A stretch of DNA of 64,000 nucleotides from CBIHON01 sp966211965 (GTDB lineage Bacteria > Pseudomonadota > Gammaproteobacteria > Burkholderiales > Burkholderiaceae_D). The stretch lies in assembly GCA_966211965.1 (NCBI GenBank), contig CBIHON010000019.1:35608-99607 (forward strand). The letters run 5' to 3'. Below, piece by piece: positions 26,428 to 35,404 of the stretch (the first letter of the stretch is position 1; each line of letters begins with the position of its first letter). Below the pieces are notes generated by a model. The model did no database searches. It worked only from the letters and a program-made list of their open reading frames with translations, and was not told the origin of the DNA. A program made the position numbers and the translations under genes.

Positions 26428-26631
26428 TTAGGGGGCTTGAATGTTTGAAGCTTGCTTGCCTTTGGGGCCTTGCGTGACTTCGAACTGTACTTTTTGACCT
26501 TCTTTGAGGGTCTTGAAGCCGTTCATCTGGATTGCGGAAAAGTGTGCGAACAAATCTTCGCCGCCGTCATCCGGAGTGATAAAGCCGAAGCCTTTAGAGT
26601 CGTTAAACCACTTGACGGTACCTGTTGCCAT
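26428..26631 (-). CDS. CspA-family cold-shock protein
   Basis: A 67-residue single cold-shock domain. RNA-binding motifs RNP1 (SKGFGFITP) and RNP2 (DLFAHFSAI) are both present. The sequence starts MATGTVKWFNDSKGFGFI. It is a nucleic-acid chaperone; whether it is cold-induced is not evident. The 335-base gap to clpS could carry a long 5' leader, as cold-shock genes often have. Confidence 0.95.
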   Translation of the reverse strand: MATGTVKWFNDSKGFGFITPDDGGEDLFAHFSAIQMNGFKTLKEGQKVQFEVTQGPKGKQASNIQAP

Positions 26632-26966
26632 AAAAGCGTCTTTCTAATATTGACTAATCACACGAGCCGTAAAAGCAAGAAGCCTCGCGTAACGCTGCCC
26701 CTCCTAAAACTTGCTCACTTCATATTGACAAGTACCTAACTTCGACACTTGACAATAAATACCATTCTTCCTCTAAAAAATAGAAAAGTCAAGGCGATTT
26801 GTGCGGCCTTTCGCTTTGTGTAAAGCAATCACAACACACACCCTTGATTTACACTATTTGAACGTCATCTGCGTTCTAACAAGAAAGCGCGTAATATTAA
26901 TATGAATGGCGAATACAGCTTACCTTTGCGCATTGCATCCGCAGTTAAAGGCATTAGAATAGACGC
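26632..26966. other. Divergent intergenic region between cold-shock gene and clpS
   Basis: 335 bases with no convincing gene. It is AT-rich and must hold both divergent promoters. Two TTGACA boxes on the plus strand (26725-26730 and 26749-26754) are visible but lack good -10 partners, so no promoter is assigned. Confidence 0.4.
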
Positions 26967-27275
26967 ATGGCAACCAAGCATGAGAACGATACAGTCCTTG
27001 TGCGGCAAGAGCAGAAACTCAAGCCGCCGCCGATGTATCAAGTGATACTGTTAAATGATGACTACACGCCGATGGAGTTCGTCGTGGCGATCATTCAGGA
27101 ATATTTTAATAAGGACCGTGAAACGGCAATGCAGATTATGCTGAAGGTCCATCGGGATGGAAAAGGAATGTGCGGCGTCTATCCTAAAGATATTGCGTCC
27201 ACAAAAGTAGAGTTGGTTTTAACACACGCACGGAAGGCGGGGCATCCCCTGCAATGCGTGATGGAGGAAGTATGA
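26967..27275 (+). CDS. clpS: ATP-dependent Clp protease adaptor ClpS
   Basis: A 102-residue adaptor that delivers N-degron substrates (Leu, Phe, Tyr, Trp N-termini) to ClpAP. The conserved core YQVILLNDDYTPMEFVV forms the N-degron pocket, and the C-terminal half has MLKVHRDGKGMCGVY. Its stop overlaps the clpA start by 4 bases (ATGA), so expression is coupled. The transferases that create such N-degrons, Aat and Bpt, are encoded 5 kb away. Confidence 0.97.
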   Translation: MATKHENDTVLVRQEQKLKPPPMYQVILLNDDYTPMEFVVAIIQEYFNKDRETAMQIMLKVHRDGKGMCGVYPKDIASTKVELVLTHARKAGHPLQCVMEEV

Positions 27276-29572
27276 TTGCGCAGGAATTGGAAGTTAGTTT
27301 GCATATGGCCTTTGTCGAAGCGAGGCAGGCACGGCACGAGTTCATCACGGTTGAACATTTGCTTCTTGCATTGCTTGACAATCCGTCTGCAGCGGAAGTT
27401 TTGCGGGCATGCGCGGTGAATATCGAAGACTTGCGCAAGACCCTGACCAACTTCATTAGTGACAACACCCCGACTGTGCCGGGTGCAAGCGATGTGGATA
27501 CGCAGCCGACGCTTGGTTTTCAACGCGTGATCCAGCGCGCCATCATGCACGTGCAGTCGGCATCGAACGGGAAAAAAGAAGTGACTGGCGCGAACGTGCT
27601 GGTTGCAATCTTCGGAGAGAAGGATTCACACGCGGTGTACTACCTGCACCAGCAGGGCGTTACCCGTCTGGATGTGGTCAACTTCATCTCGCATGGCGTG
27701 CGCAAGGATCAGCAAGCAGAATCCCAAAAGGCGCCGGAAGGTGCGGAAGACATACAGGCCGAAGGGCAGCAGAAAGAAAGCCCGTTGGATCAATTCACGC
27801 AGAATCTCAACAAGCTGGCGGCGGAGGGCAAAATCGATCCGCTCATCGGCCGTGAGGCTGAGGTCGAGCGCGTGATCCAGACCTTGTGCCGCCGCCGCAA
27901 GAATAACCCCTTACTGGTTGGCGAAGCTGGCGTCGGCAAGACCGCGATTGCCGAAGGTTTGGCTTGGCGCGTGACGCAGGGCGATGTGCCCGAGGTTTTG
28001 CAAAATGCGATCGTGTACTCGCTCGACATGGGCGCCTTGTTGGCCGGGACCAAATATCGCGGCGACTTCGAGCAGCGCTTGAAATCGGTTTTGAAGCAAT
28101 TGAAAGACAATCCGAACGGCATCCTCTTCATTGATGAGATTCACACGATTATCGGTGCGGGCTCTGCCTCGGGCGGTACACTGGATGCATCTAATTTGCT
28201 GAAGCCGGCACTTTCAAATGGCCAGCTTAAATGCATAGGCGCGACGACTTATACCGAGTTCCGCGGTGTGTTCGAGAAAGACCATGCGTTGTCGCGCCGC
28301 TTTCAGAAGATCGATGTGAACGAACCTACGGTCGAGCAAACCGTGCAAATTTTGCGCGGCCTGAAATCGCGTTTTGAAGAGCATCATGGCGTCAAGTATT
28401 CCGCTTCCGCATTAAGTTCCGCAGCTGAACTGGCGGCTCGTTTCATCAATGATCGCCACTTGCCGGACAAGGCGATTGACGTCATAGACGAAGCTGGGGC
28501 GGCACAACGTATTTTGCCGAAATCCAAGCAGAAAAAAACAATAGGCAAAACCGAGATCGAAGACATCATTTCGAAAATCGCGCGCATCCCGCCGCAGTCG
28601 GTCAACCAGGATGATCGCACCAAGCTGCAGACGATTGATCGCGATTTGAAGAATGTCGTGTTTGGCCAGGAGCCTGCAATCGAAGCGTTGGCTTCCTCCA
28701 TCAAGATGGCACGCGCCGGCTTAGGCAAAACCGACAAGCCGATCGGTTCCTTCCTGTTTTCCGGACCGACCGGGGTTGGCAAGACCGAAGTGGCGAAGCA
28801 GCTCGCATTTATTCTCGGTATCGAACTGATTCGTTTCGATATGTCGGAATACATGGAGCGCCATGCGGTCAGCCGCTTGATCGGTGCGCCGCCAGGCTAT
28901 GTCGGCTTTGATCAGGGTGGTTTGCTGACTGAAGCGATTACGAAAAAGCCGCATGCGGTATTGCTGCTCGACGAGATCGAAAAAGCGCATCCGGATATCT
29001 TCAATATCCTGCTGCAGGTCATGGACCATGGGACGTTGACCGACAACAACGGACGCAAGGCCGATTTTCGCAACGTCATCATCATTATGACGACGAATGC
29101 GGGTGCGGAGAGCTTGCAGAAGCGTTCTATCGGCTTCACCGACAAGAAGGAAGCAGGCGACGAGATGGCGGATATCAAGCGCATGTTCACGCCGGAATTC
29201 CGTAACCGCTTGGATGCCATTATCAGTTTCGGCGCGCTGGATGAAGAAGTTATCTTACGTGTGGTCGATAAATTCCTGATGCAGCTTGAAGAGCAGTTGC
29301 ACGAGAAAAAAGTGGAAGCTGTCTTCAGCGACAGTTTACGCAAATTCCTCGCAAGGAAAGGTTTTGATCCCTTGATGGGCGCGCGTCCAATGTCGCGTCT
29401 GATCCAGGACATGATACGCAAAGCGCTGGCTGACGAATTATTGTTCGGCAAACTTGTTGCCGGCGGCCGCGTCACGGTGGATCTGGATGACAAAGACCAG
29501 ATCAAGCTGGATTTTGCAGAGGGTGATACTTTGCCCCCCGCTCCGCCGCTGGAGGCAGTGGAAGTGGATTGA
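27272..29572 (+). CDS. clpA: ATP-dependent Clp protease ATP-binding subunit ClpA
   Basis: A 766-residue AAA+ unfoldase for ClpP. The N-domain (1-145) binds ClpS. The first AAA module has Walker A GEAGVGKTA near residue 215 and Walker B LFIDEIHTI. The second has Walker A GPTGVGKTE near 497 and Walker B LLLDEIEKAH. Length is normal. I start at ATG 27272 inside the clpS stop; the open frame is six codons longer. A terminator follows at 29652. Confidence 0.97.
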   Translation: MIAQELEVSLHMAFVEARQARHEFITVEHLLLALLDNPSAAEVLRACAVNIEDLRKTLTNFISDNTPTVPGASDVDTQPTLGFQRVIQRAIMHVQSASNGKKEVTGANVLVAIFGEKDSHAVYYLHQQGVTRLDVVNFISHGVRKDQQAESQKAPEGAEDIQAEGQQKESPLDQFTQNLNKLAAEGKIDPLIGREAEVERVIQTLCRRRKNNPLLVGEAGVGKTAIAEGLAWRVTQGDVPEVLQNAIVYSLDMGALLAGTKYRGDFEQRLKSVLKQLKDNPNGILFIDEIHTIIGAGSASGGTLDASNLLKPALSNGQLKCIGATTYTEFRGVFEKDHALSRRFQKIDVNEPTVEQTVQILRGLKSRFEEHHGVKYSASALSSAAELAARFINDRHLPDKAIDVIDEAGAAQRILPKSKQKKTIGKTEIEDIISKIARIPPQSVNQDDRTKLQTIDRDLKNVVFGQEPAIEALASSIKMARAGLGKTDKPIGSFLFSGPTGVGKTEVAKQLAFILGIELIRFDMSEYMERHAVSRLIGAPPGYVGFDQGGLLTEAITKKPHAVLLLDEIEKAHPDIFNILLQVMDHGTLTDNNGRKADFRNVIIIMTTNAGAESLQKRSIGFTDKKEAGDEMADIKRMFTPEFRNRLDAIISFGALDEEVILRVVDKFLMQLEEQLHEKKVEAVFSDSLRKFLARKGFDPLMGARPMSRLIQDMIRKALADELLFGKLVAGGRVTVDLDDKDQIKLDFAEGDTLPPAPPLEAVEVD

Positions 29573-29651
29573 TGTAATTTGACTTGGCAATCTTTTTAGG
29601 AGGTGGCCAAGTTGCCTAGCTGGACGGCTTGGAAATAGATGTTGTCAATTG

Positions 29652-29681
29652 AAAACGCCAATGTTTCCATTGGCGTTTTTT
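29652..29681 (+). terminator. Rho-independent terminator after clpA
   Basis: A 12-bp perfect stem (AAAACGCCAATG 29652-29663 with its complement 29668-29679) running into a T-run, 80 bases after the clpA stop. Confidence 0.93.
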
Positions 29682-29756
29682 GTCTATCAGTATAAGTTAA
29701 GCTTGAGCAATCGCAAGCAGTTTTCGTTGGTGTCCCGTTAGTGTCCTTGTAGGGCT

Positions 29757-30320
29757 TTAATCATTCAAGAGCCGCGGTGGAGCCAAAGGGTTGAAATCCT
29801 GCCAATTACCCTCCGCAATGGTGCCGTCGGCATGTTCAATCTGATCTGCACCCAACGTTCGGAAAACCTGGATGGCGCGGTCCTGGTGAGCCGCATCCGA
29901 GGTGCTGACCGCCACCAGCAGGCCGGGTTTGCGTTGCGGCTCGGCGTTCTGGTCGCTGCTGGGTTCGCTTTCGCCGCGCTCCTTCATTTCGGACAGGCCG
30001 CCGATCAGTGAGCCAAGATGCGCCCCCACCAAGGCGCCGACTACCGGGCTGACCGGGCCGGCAACGCCGACACCGGCCATACCGACGCCGGCGCCGATTA
30101 CACTACCAACGGCGACGCCGCGCACGACACCTTCACTGCTCTCTTCTGCGCCGGGCGACGTGTCGCGATCTCCTCCTATCGGGTAAAGATCGTGCTGACC
30201 GGGTGGATTGACATAAAACGAGCTAATCTGGTCAGGAGGGAAGCCGGCATCCAGTAAGTGGTTGATGGCGTGCTGCACTTGTTCCTGTTGTTCAAAATGA
30301 CCTGCGATGATGTGTGACAT
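29757..30320 (-). CDS. General-stress-type protein with glycine-zipper helix
   Basis: A 187-residue protein. The N-terminal region (HIIAGHFEQQEQVQHAINHLLDAGF) matches the YflT/general stress protein 17M pattern. A Gly/Ala/Val-rich segment (VAVGSVIGAGVGMAGVGVAG, about residues 66-85) can insert in membranes, and an acidic C-terminal domain contains FRTLGADQIEHADG. I start at ATG 30320. It lies 26 bases downstream of the PRC-barrel gene on the same strand, so the two are likely co-expressed. Function unknown. Confidence 0.75.
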   Translation of the reverse strand: MSHIIAGHFEQQEQVQHAINHLLDAGFPPDQISSFYVNPPGQHDLYPIGGDRDTSPGAEESSEGVVRGVAVGSVIGAGVGMAGVGVAGPVSPVVGALVGAHLGSLIGGLSEMKERGESEPSSDQNAEPQRKPGLLVAVSTSDAAHQDRAIQVFRTLGADQIEHADGTIAEGNWQDFNPLAPPRLLND

Positions 30321-30346
30321 TTTGATGGGCCTGTCCGTGCGTTGCT

Positions 30347-30760
30347 TTAGATTACGGGGACTTCGCGGTATGGCTTCGTGCCGTAGTAAGAATGAATCTG
30401 GTTTATCCATTCTTCGTCGGCCATGTTGGGCCAGTTATCCTTGTCGAACCCAGGGGCATTTGCAAGGCGCTCCTTGTCGACATTGAGAATAAAACGCTTA
30501 TTGATCGTATCGAGGGTCAATGCATTCCAGGGTACGGCAAACAGTTTGTCGCCCATTCCTAAAAAGCCGCCGTAGGAGAGCACGGCGTAGGCGACTTTTC
30601 CATCGCGGACATCCAGCATGATTTCCTTGATGTCGCCCAGTTCTTCTTCCTTGTGATTGTAGACATCATTTCCAATCAGGGTATCGGCGCCCATCAAGTC
30701 GGGGCCGGGCCCTTTGTGATTTTTGTAGATGCCATAGGTGTCGCGCTCGAGGTAACTCAT
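30347..30760 (-). CDS. PRC-barrel domain protein
   Basis: A 137-residue soluble protein. The PRC-barrel (LIGNDVYNHKEEELGDIKEI to YAVLSYGGFLGMGDKLFAVP, residues about 27-80) is followed by a short helical tail. PRC-barrels serve in RNA metabolism, photosynthetic reaction centres and stress proteins. Stand-alone small versions next to stress proteins, as here, have no assigned biochemistry. It is probably transcribed with the downstream general-stress-type gene. Confidence 0.85.
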   Translation of the reverse strand: MSYLERDTYGIYKNHKGPGPDLMGADTLIGNDVYNHKEEELGDIKEIMLDVRDGKVAYAVLSYGGFLGMGDKLFAVPWNALTLDTINKRFILNVDKERLANAPGFDKDNWPNMADEEWINQIHSYYGTKPYREVPVI

Positions 30761-30884
30761 GATTTTCTCCTTAGTTGAAAACCCAAGAATACGAGTTACG
30801 TGGAGCGAGTTCCGTTAGTTCGGTAACATAAAATCCGAGAAAATTCGCGGTCGCAACCCATGCAAAGAGGGGGGCAGCTACACA

Positions 30885-31919
30885 CTATTGCAAAGCTGCA
30901 GCGCACTCCCTGATCAGTGCAGGACCGCGATAGATCAAGCCGCTATAGATTTGAACGAGGGAGGCGCCGGCATCAATCTTGGCTTTCGCATCCTTGCCGG
31001 AAAAAATGCCCCCGACACCGATGATGGGTAATGCATTTCCCAGTTCAGCCTTCAATCCGCGGATTACTGCGTTGGACAATTCGAATACCGGCGCGCCCGA
31101 CAATCCGCCCGTTTCTTCGGCGTGCGGCAACCCCTTGACCGCGTCGCGCCTGACAGTGGTATTGGTCGCAATTACGCCGTCCATCTTGTGCCGCAGCAGA
31201 GCGCTTGCAATATTCTTGATCTGTTCGCCATCGATATCCGGGGCGATCTTGAGCGTGATCGGCACATAGCGTTGATGCTGGTCAGCCAAGCGCTGTTGGG
31301 CATCTTTCAGTCGCGCCAACAGCCCGTCGAGTTCGGAGGCATCCTGCAGTTGGCGCAGATTTTTGGTGTTCGGCGAAGAGATGTTAACCGTCACATAGCT
31401 CGCATACGGATACACCTTTTGCAGACACAGAATGTAGTCGTCTGCTGCGCGCTCGATCGGTGTATCGGCGTTCTTGCCGATGTTGAGGCCAAGAACGCCT
31501 TGCCTGTCCTGATAATACTGCGAGGTTTGCACATTGGCGACGAAGGCATCTACCCCGCCATTGTTGAAACCCATGCGGTTGATGATCGCGTTCGCTTTCG
31601 GCAAGCGAAACATGCGAGGCTTCGGATTGCCTGGTTGCGCGCGCGGCGTGACGGTACCGACTTCGATGAAGCCGAATCCGAGCGCCGCCAAACCGTCGAT
31701 GTAGGCACCATCCTTGTCGAGCCCTGCTGCCAATCCGATCGGGTTGGGGAATGTGAGGCCCATCACCGTTCGGGGAGAGGCCTTTGGCTTGGGGAGGGCT
31801 TTGGCGAGGCCGCAAGCCGCTGCGCGTTTGAGTGACGGCAGGGTCAGGTTATGAGCTGCTTCGGGGTCAAGCGAGAACAGGAATGGGCGTGCAAGGGTGT
31901 ACAGGAGTTTGTCGGACAT
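30885..31919 (-). CDS. pyrD: Dihydroorotate dehydrogenase (quinone), class 2
   Basis: A 344-residue flavoenzyme of pyrimidine synthesis that oxidises dihydroorotate at the membrane. It has an N-terminal membrane-association helix (LLYTLARPFLFSLDPE), FMN and substrate motifs NPIGLAAGLDKDG and MGFNNGGVDAF, and the class 2 catalytic serine in NISSPNTKNLRQLQ. FMN-phosphate contacts are in IIGVGGIFSGKDA. I start at ATG 31919. It is the third gene of an aat-bpt-pyrD cluster on the minus strand. Confidence 0.96.
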   Translation of the reverse strand: MSDKLLYTLARPFLFSLDPEAAHNLTLPSLKRAAACGLAKALPKPKASPRTVMGLTFPNPIGLAAGLDKDGAYIDGLAALGFGFIEVGTVTPRAQPGNPKPRMFRLPKANAIINRMGFNNGGVDAFVANVQTSQYYQDRQGVLGLNIGKNADTPIERAADDYILCLQKVYPYASYVTVNISSPNTKNLRQLQDASELDGLLARLKDAQQRLADQHQRYVPITLKIAPDIDGEQIKNIASALLRHKMDGVIATNTTVRRDAVKGLPHAEETGGLSGAPVFELSNAVIRGLKAELGNALPIIGVGGIFSGKDAKAKIDAGASLVQIYSGLIYRGPALIRECAAALQ

Positions 31920-32020
31920 AGGCGTAGAAAGTGATGCCACTGCGCGCGCTGAAAATCCAACGAGCAATCGATGTGGCCGAATCCGCTATTCTACCGTCAC
32001 GCAATGCGCCTCATCGTAAG

Positions 32021-32752
32021 TTAGTTTGCATCGAGAACTTCCCATTTGCCGTGCTTGAGAGCTTCAATCGGCTTGAAGTTGATTTTGTAGGCCATCTTCG
32101 GACTTTCCTTAATCCAATAGCCGAGGTAGACGTAAGGCATTTGGATTTGTCTGGCCTGTTCGATTTGCCATAGGATATTGTAAGTGCCGTAGGACGCACC
32201 TTCGACGTGGGGATCGTAGAAGGTATAAACCGATGACAAGCCGTCATCCAGGACATCGATAATGCTGACCATGCGTAACGTGCCGCCTGGGTCGCGGAAC
32301 TCGACCAGCCGCGTATTCACCTTGCTCTGTAACAGGAATTGGGCGTATTGGTCACGGCTGTCCTGATCCATGCCGCCGCCCGCATGGCGCGTTGCCTGGT
32401 AACGCAGGTACAAGTCATAATGCTCGGGAACATAGGACAGCGTGGTGACCCAGGCAACCAAGTCCTGATGCTTGATGCGTGCTCTGCGTTGACTGCGATT
32501 CGGGATAAAGTCCTCGACCTTGATGCGAACCGGCGTGCAGGCTTGGCAACCGTCGCAATAGGGGCGGTACGTGAAGATGCCGCTGCGCCGGAAGCCGTTC
32601 TTCACCAGTTCCGAATAGACATCGGCGTTGATCAGGTGCGACGGGGTGGCAACTTGCGAACGCGCCTGCCGCCCATCCAGGTAACTGCATGGATAGGGCG
32701 CAGTTGCGTAGAACTGCAAGGTTGAGAAGGGCAGGTCTTTAAGATGCGTCAT
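32021..32752 (-). CDS. bpt: Aspartate/glutamate leucyltransferase
   Basis: A 243-residue Bpt/Ate-type enzyme that adds leucine to proteins with N-terminal Asp or Glu. It opens KDLPFSTLQFYATAPYPCSY and carries the paired cysteines YCDGCQACTPVRI. The C-terminal acyltransferase core includes YTFYDPHVEGASYGTYNILW and YVYLGYWIKESPKMAYK. I start at ATG 32752; the open frame upstream runs through a 10-bp tandem repeat. It lies between aat and pyrD. Confidence 0.94.
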   Translation of the reverse strand: MTHLKDLPFSTLQFYATAPYPCSYLDGRQARSQVATPSHLINADVYSELVKNGFRRSGIFTYRPYCDGCQACTPVRIKVEDFIPNRSQRRARIKHQDLVAWVTTLSYVPEHYDLYLRYQATRHAGGGMDQDSRDQYAQFLLQSKVNTRLVEFRDPGGTLRMVSIIDVLDDGLSSVYTFYDPHVEGASYGTYNILWQIEQARQIQMPYVYLGYWIKESPKMAYKINFKPIEALKHGKWEVLDAN

Positions 32753-32766
32753 GCACGTCCCATTTG

Positions 32767-32796
32767 TCCTGTTTGGTCCTGTTTGGTCCTGTTTGG
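32767..32796. repeat. Three tandem copies of a 10-bp repeat
   Basis: TCCTGTTTGG is repeated exactly three times (32767, 32777, 32787) in the 105-base gap between aat and bpt, ending 14 bases before the bpt ATG on the minus strand. It is inside the 5' untranslated region or a spurious N-terminal extension. Confidence 0.9.
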
Positions 32797-32857
32797 CGGC
32801 AATAGCAGGGCATTGCAGCGCCAGGGAAAAACAACACAAAAATTTTACACGGAATAT

Positions 32858-33586
32858 CTAAAATAATTTTACTGGTTTCCAGTCTATGATTTGCGGCGCC
32901 TTGATTGCCTCACGCAAGTGGATAATGAATTCCTTGCGGCTGATGGGCGCGGCGCCAAGAGATGCCAGGTGCGCTGTTTCTTGCTGGCAGTCTATCATTG
33001 AAACCCCGTTTTTCTGCAAAAAGCGCACCAGATGGGCAAGTGCAATTTTCGATGCATCCGTTACGCGTGCAAACATCGATTCTCCGTAGAACATGCGGCC
33101 GATGCTGACGCCATATGCGCCGCCGACCAGTTGTCCGTCCAGCCATACTTCAGATGAATGCGCAAAGCCGCGCCGGTGCAGAGCGCTGTAGCCGGCAATG
33201 ATCTCCTCTGAAATCCAGGTGCCCGCTTCTTCCTTGCGCGGTGCGGCGCAAGCTCGCATCACCTGTTCAAATGCGCTATCGAAGCGCACTTCCCAGCGCT
33301 GATCAGAATCCATGCTCTTGCTGATTTTCTTGAGGGTTTTTTTTAGGCTGTCCGAGATCACGAAGCGTTCAGTGAACAGCACCATGCGGGGGTCGGTGCT
33401 CCACCACAGGATCGGCTGGCCATCGGAAAACCAGGGGAAAATGCCGTGTTTATAGGCTTCCAGCAGGCGTTCCGGGGACAGGTCCGCGCCGGCGGCGAGC
33501 AAGCCGGCCGCGCCGTCAGTTTCGGTCAATGCCGTGGAAACATCTGGAAAAGGCATGTTTTCGTCCAGCCAAGGGATCATCCTCAC
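32858..33586 (-). CDS. aat: Leucyl/phenylalanyl-tRNA--protein transferase
   Basis: A 242-residue transferase that puts Leu or Phe on N-terminal Lys/Arg, creating ClpS substrates. Hallmarks are GLLAAGADLSPERLLEAYKH, GIFPWFSDGQPILWWSTDPR, and GGAYGVSIGRMFYGESMFA. It is the first gene of aat-bpt-pyrD. An amt pseudogene lies divergently upstream. Confidence 0.96.
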   Translation of the reverse strand: MRMIPWLDENMPFPDVSTALTETDGAAGLLAAGADLSPERLLEAYKHGIFPWFSDGQPILWWSTDPRMVLFTERFVISDSLKKTLKKISKSMDSDQRWEVRFDSAFEQVMRACAAPRKEEAGTWISEEIIAGYSALHRRGFAHSSEVWLDGQLVGGAYGVSIGRMFYGESMFARVTDASKIALAHLVRFLQKNGVSMIDCQQETAHLASLGAAPISRKEFIIHLREAIKAPQIIDWKPVKLF

Positions 33587-33760
33587 TCCCCAACTTGGAT
33601 CGAAGAAGGGCGCAGCAAGGGTGCGAAAAACAGGCGGGCTTCAAACATTTAAAAATTCTCTAGTGAAATCAACGGATTAAGTTTGCACCAAAATGGAATA
33701 ATTTTTGTTTGTTTGTAGTGCTCATGCTTAATTTGTGCACATTTATTGGAGGTTTTCCGC

Positions 33761-34396
33761 ATGGGGGCATTAAAAAACAGCGCGGACGCTCTGTTCATTT
33801 TGCTCGGCGCAATCTGATTTTAGCCATGCATGCGGGTTTCGCATTCTTGGAGCTTGGTACAGTACACGAGGAAAATCAAGTGAATGCCTTGGTCAAAATC
33901 TTAGTCGATTTTGCTGTTTCCACCATTGCCTATTTTTTCGCCGCTGCAATATTGCTTATAGCACTCACTTTTTCAGCAGTGCTGAAGTGCTCGTCATAAA
34001 AAACGGTTTTGAATTGGTTAAATTGTTCTTTTTGCCGACCTTCGTGGCGGCAATCCCGGCGTGATTTTTGTGTGGATGTCTACGCTGACGCAAAGTAGGT
34101 GGAAGATCGACGACGTGCCGGGCGTTTGGCTGCTGCCCGGGCTTTGGGATGTCGGGGGGCGGTATAGAAGCCGGCATTTTGAGAATGAAAGGCTTGCGCG
34201 GTTTAGGCCGAGTGTCGTTGATGTCGCAATTTGTCGGTACTGCGATGGGGGTGGCGATCGTTGCGGTTGACGGGGTGGAGATTTATGGCTTGCTGAAAAC
34301 CATGGTCGGAATTCGTCTTGGGCCTGAGCAGGAATACGACGGGGCCAATTTGTTGATCCACAATATTTCCGCGACGTCTGAGCGGGAATCGAATGG
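33761..34396 (+). pseudogene. Decayed ammonium transporter (Amt/MEP family)
   Basis: Stitching frames gives MGALKNSADALFILLGAI (ATG 33761, GGAGG at 33748-33752), ILAMHAGFAFLELGTV, NQVNALVKILVDFAVSTIAY, SSAEVLVIKNGFELVKLFF, then a jump to the C-terminal FVWMSTLTQSRWKIDDVPGV, LMSQFVGTAMGVAIV and GIRLGPEQEYDGANLLIH. These are Amt family blocks in order. Lesions: a one-base loss near 33816 creates TGA; a frameshift near 33950; an internal deletion at about 34060 that removes most of the central helices (roughly 200 or more residues against normal length); a frameshift near 34155; and a lost stop. It cannot make a transporter. The end is approximate and abuts the nudix gene. Confidence 0.85.
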
Positions 34397-34400
34397 ATAT

Positions 34401-34988
34401 TCAGTCGCCGGACTGTTCGGGCGGGGAGCGCATCGGTTTCAAAATGTCATAGCTGTGGAAGCCGTATGCGCCGCCCTCCTTGAGTTTTGCATGATCGGAA
34501 AAAAAGAATTTCAAGGTGTGAGCGGTGGTCGGAAAAGCCAAATCGTCCCATGGAATTTCAGTTTCGGAAAAGAGTCTCACTTCCAGGCTTTCGACACCTG
34601 CTGCATAGTCGAGATCGAGCAAGCTCGCGCGATAAAACATGTGCACTTGATGCACATGCGGCACGTTCAGCAGTGAAAATAATCCATGCAGTTCGATGCG
34701 CGCGCCGGCTTCTTCCTCGGTTTCGCGCCGCGCGGCGTCGGCTGTCGTCTCATTGTTTTCCATGAAGCCGGCAGGCAAAGTCCAATAGCCGTGACGCGGC
34801 TCGATTGCGCGTTTGCATAGCAGGATGCGCGTGTCGCCATCGTGGTCCCATACCGGAATGGAGCCTATCACCATCTTTGGATTTTGATAATGGATCAGGC
34901 CGCACTGGCTGCACACATGGCGTGGACGGCTGTCATCCGGCGGGATGATCAAGGAGACAGGGTGTGCGCATTCAGAACAAAATTTCAT
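34401..34988 (-). CDS. Nudix hydrolase with N-terminal zinc ribbon
   Basis: A 195-residue protein. A CxxC pair (CSEC at residues 4-7, CSQC near 27-30) forms a zinc ribbon. The Nudix box GFMENNETTADAARRETEEE plus AGA (about residues 74-96) has the catalytic REXXEE pattern. The fold resembles NudC-like NADH pyrophosphatases but lacks the N-terminal NudC domain, so the substrate is uncertain. Its stop is next to the ammonium transporter pseudogene. Confidence 0.88.
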   Translation of the reverse strand: MKFCSECAHPVSLIIPPDDSRPRHVCSQCGLIHYQNPKMVIGSIPVWDHDGDTRILLCKRAIEPRHGYWTLPAGFMENNETTADAARRETEEEAGARIELHGLFSLLNVPHVHQVHMFYRASLLDLDYAAGVESLEVRLFSETEIPWDDLAFPTTAHTLKFFFSDHAKLKEGGAYGFHSYDILKPMRSPPEQSGD

Positions 34989-35116
34989 GTTAAGCGAGGA
35001 TCGCGGAGGTTGTTTGGGTGTTTGGCCGGAATGCTGAAACGTCTGCTGCCGGCGCTGTGTTTCGACAAATGGTGTGCAGCAAAGAGTGTATCACCGTGTG
35101 CAAGACGCGATTGCAT

Positions 35117-35145
35117 TTGCTTTGGTGGCCGATACCATGTATAGT
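35117..35145 (+). promoter_or_regulatory. Sigma-70 promoter of initiator tRNA
   Basis: TTGCTT (35117-35122), a 17-base spacer and TATAGT (35140-35145), placing the start a few bases before the tRNA 5' end. Confidence 0.75.
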
Positions 35146-35158
35146 TCTTGTCTTCAGA

Positions 35159-35236
<78 letters not shown>

Positions 35237-35404
35237 GTCTCAAAAGTCTTATTTACTTCCCGCCCATCATTACACCTCCTCTAAACCGGGCGACGGAAAG
35301 CAGCATCAACGGGTTCTCTAACCGGGCGGCATCAATGGATGCTTGTCGTTGAAAATAATTTCTCTGCAAACTTGGATAAATAGATCAAGCCGCACAAGAC
35401 GCAC

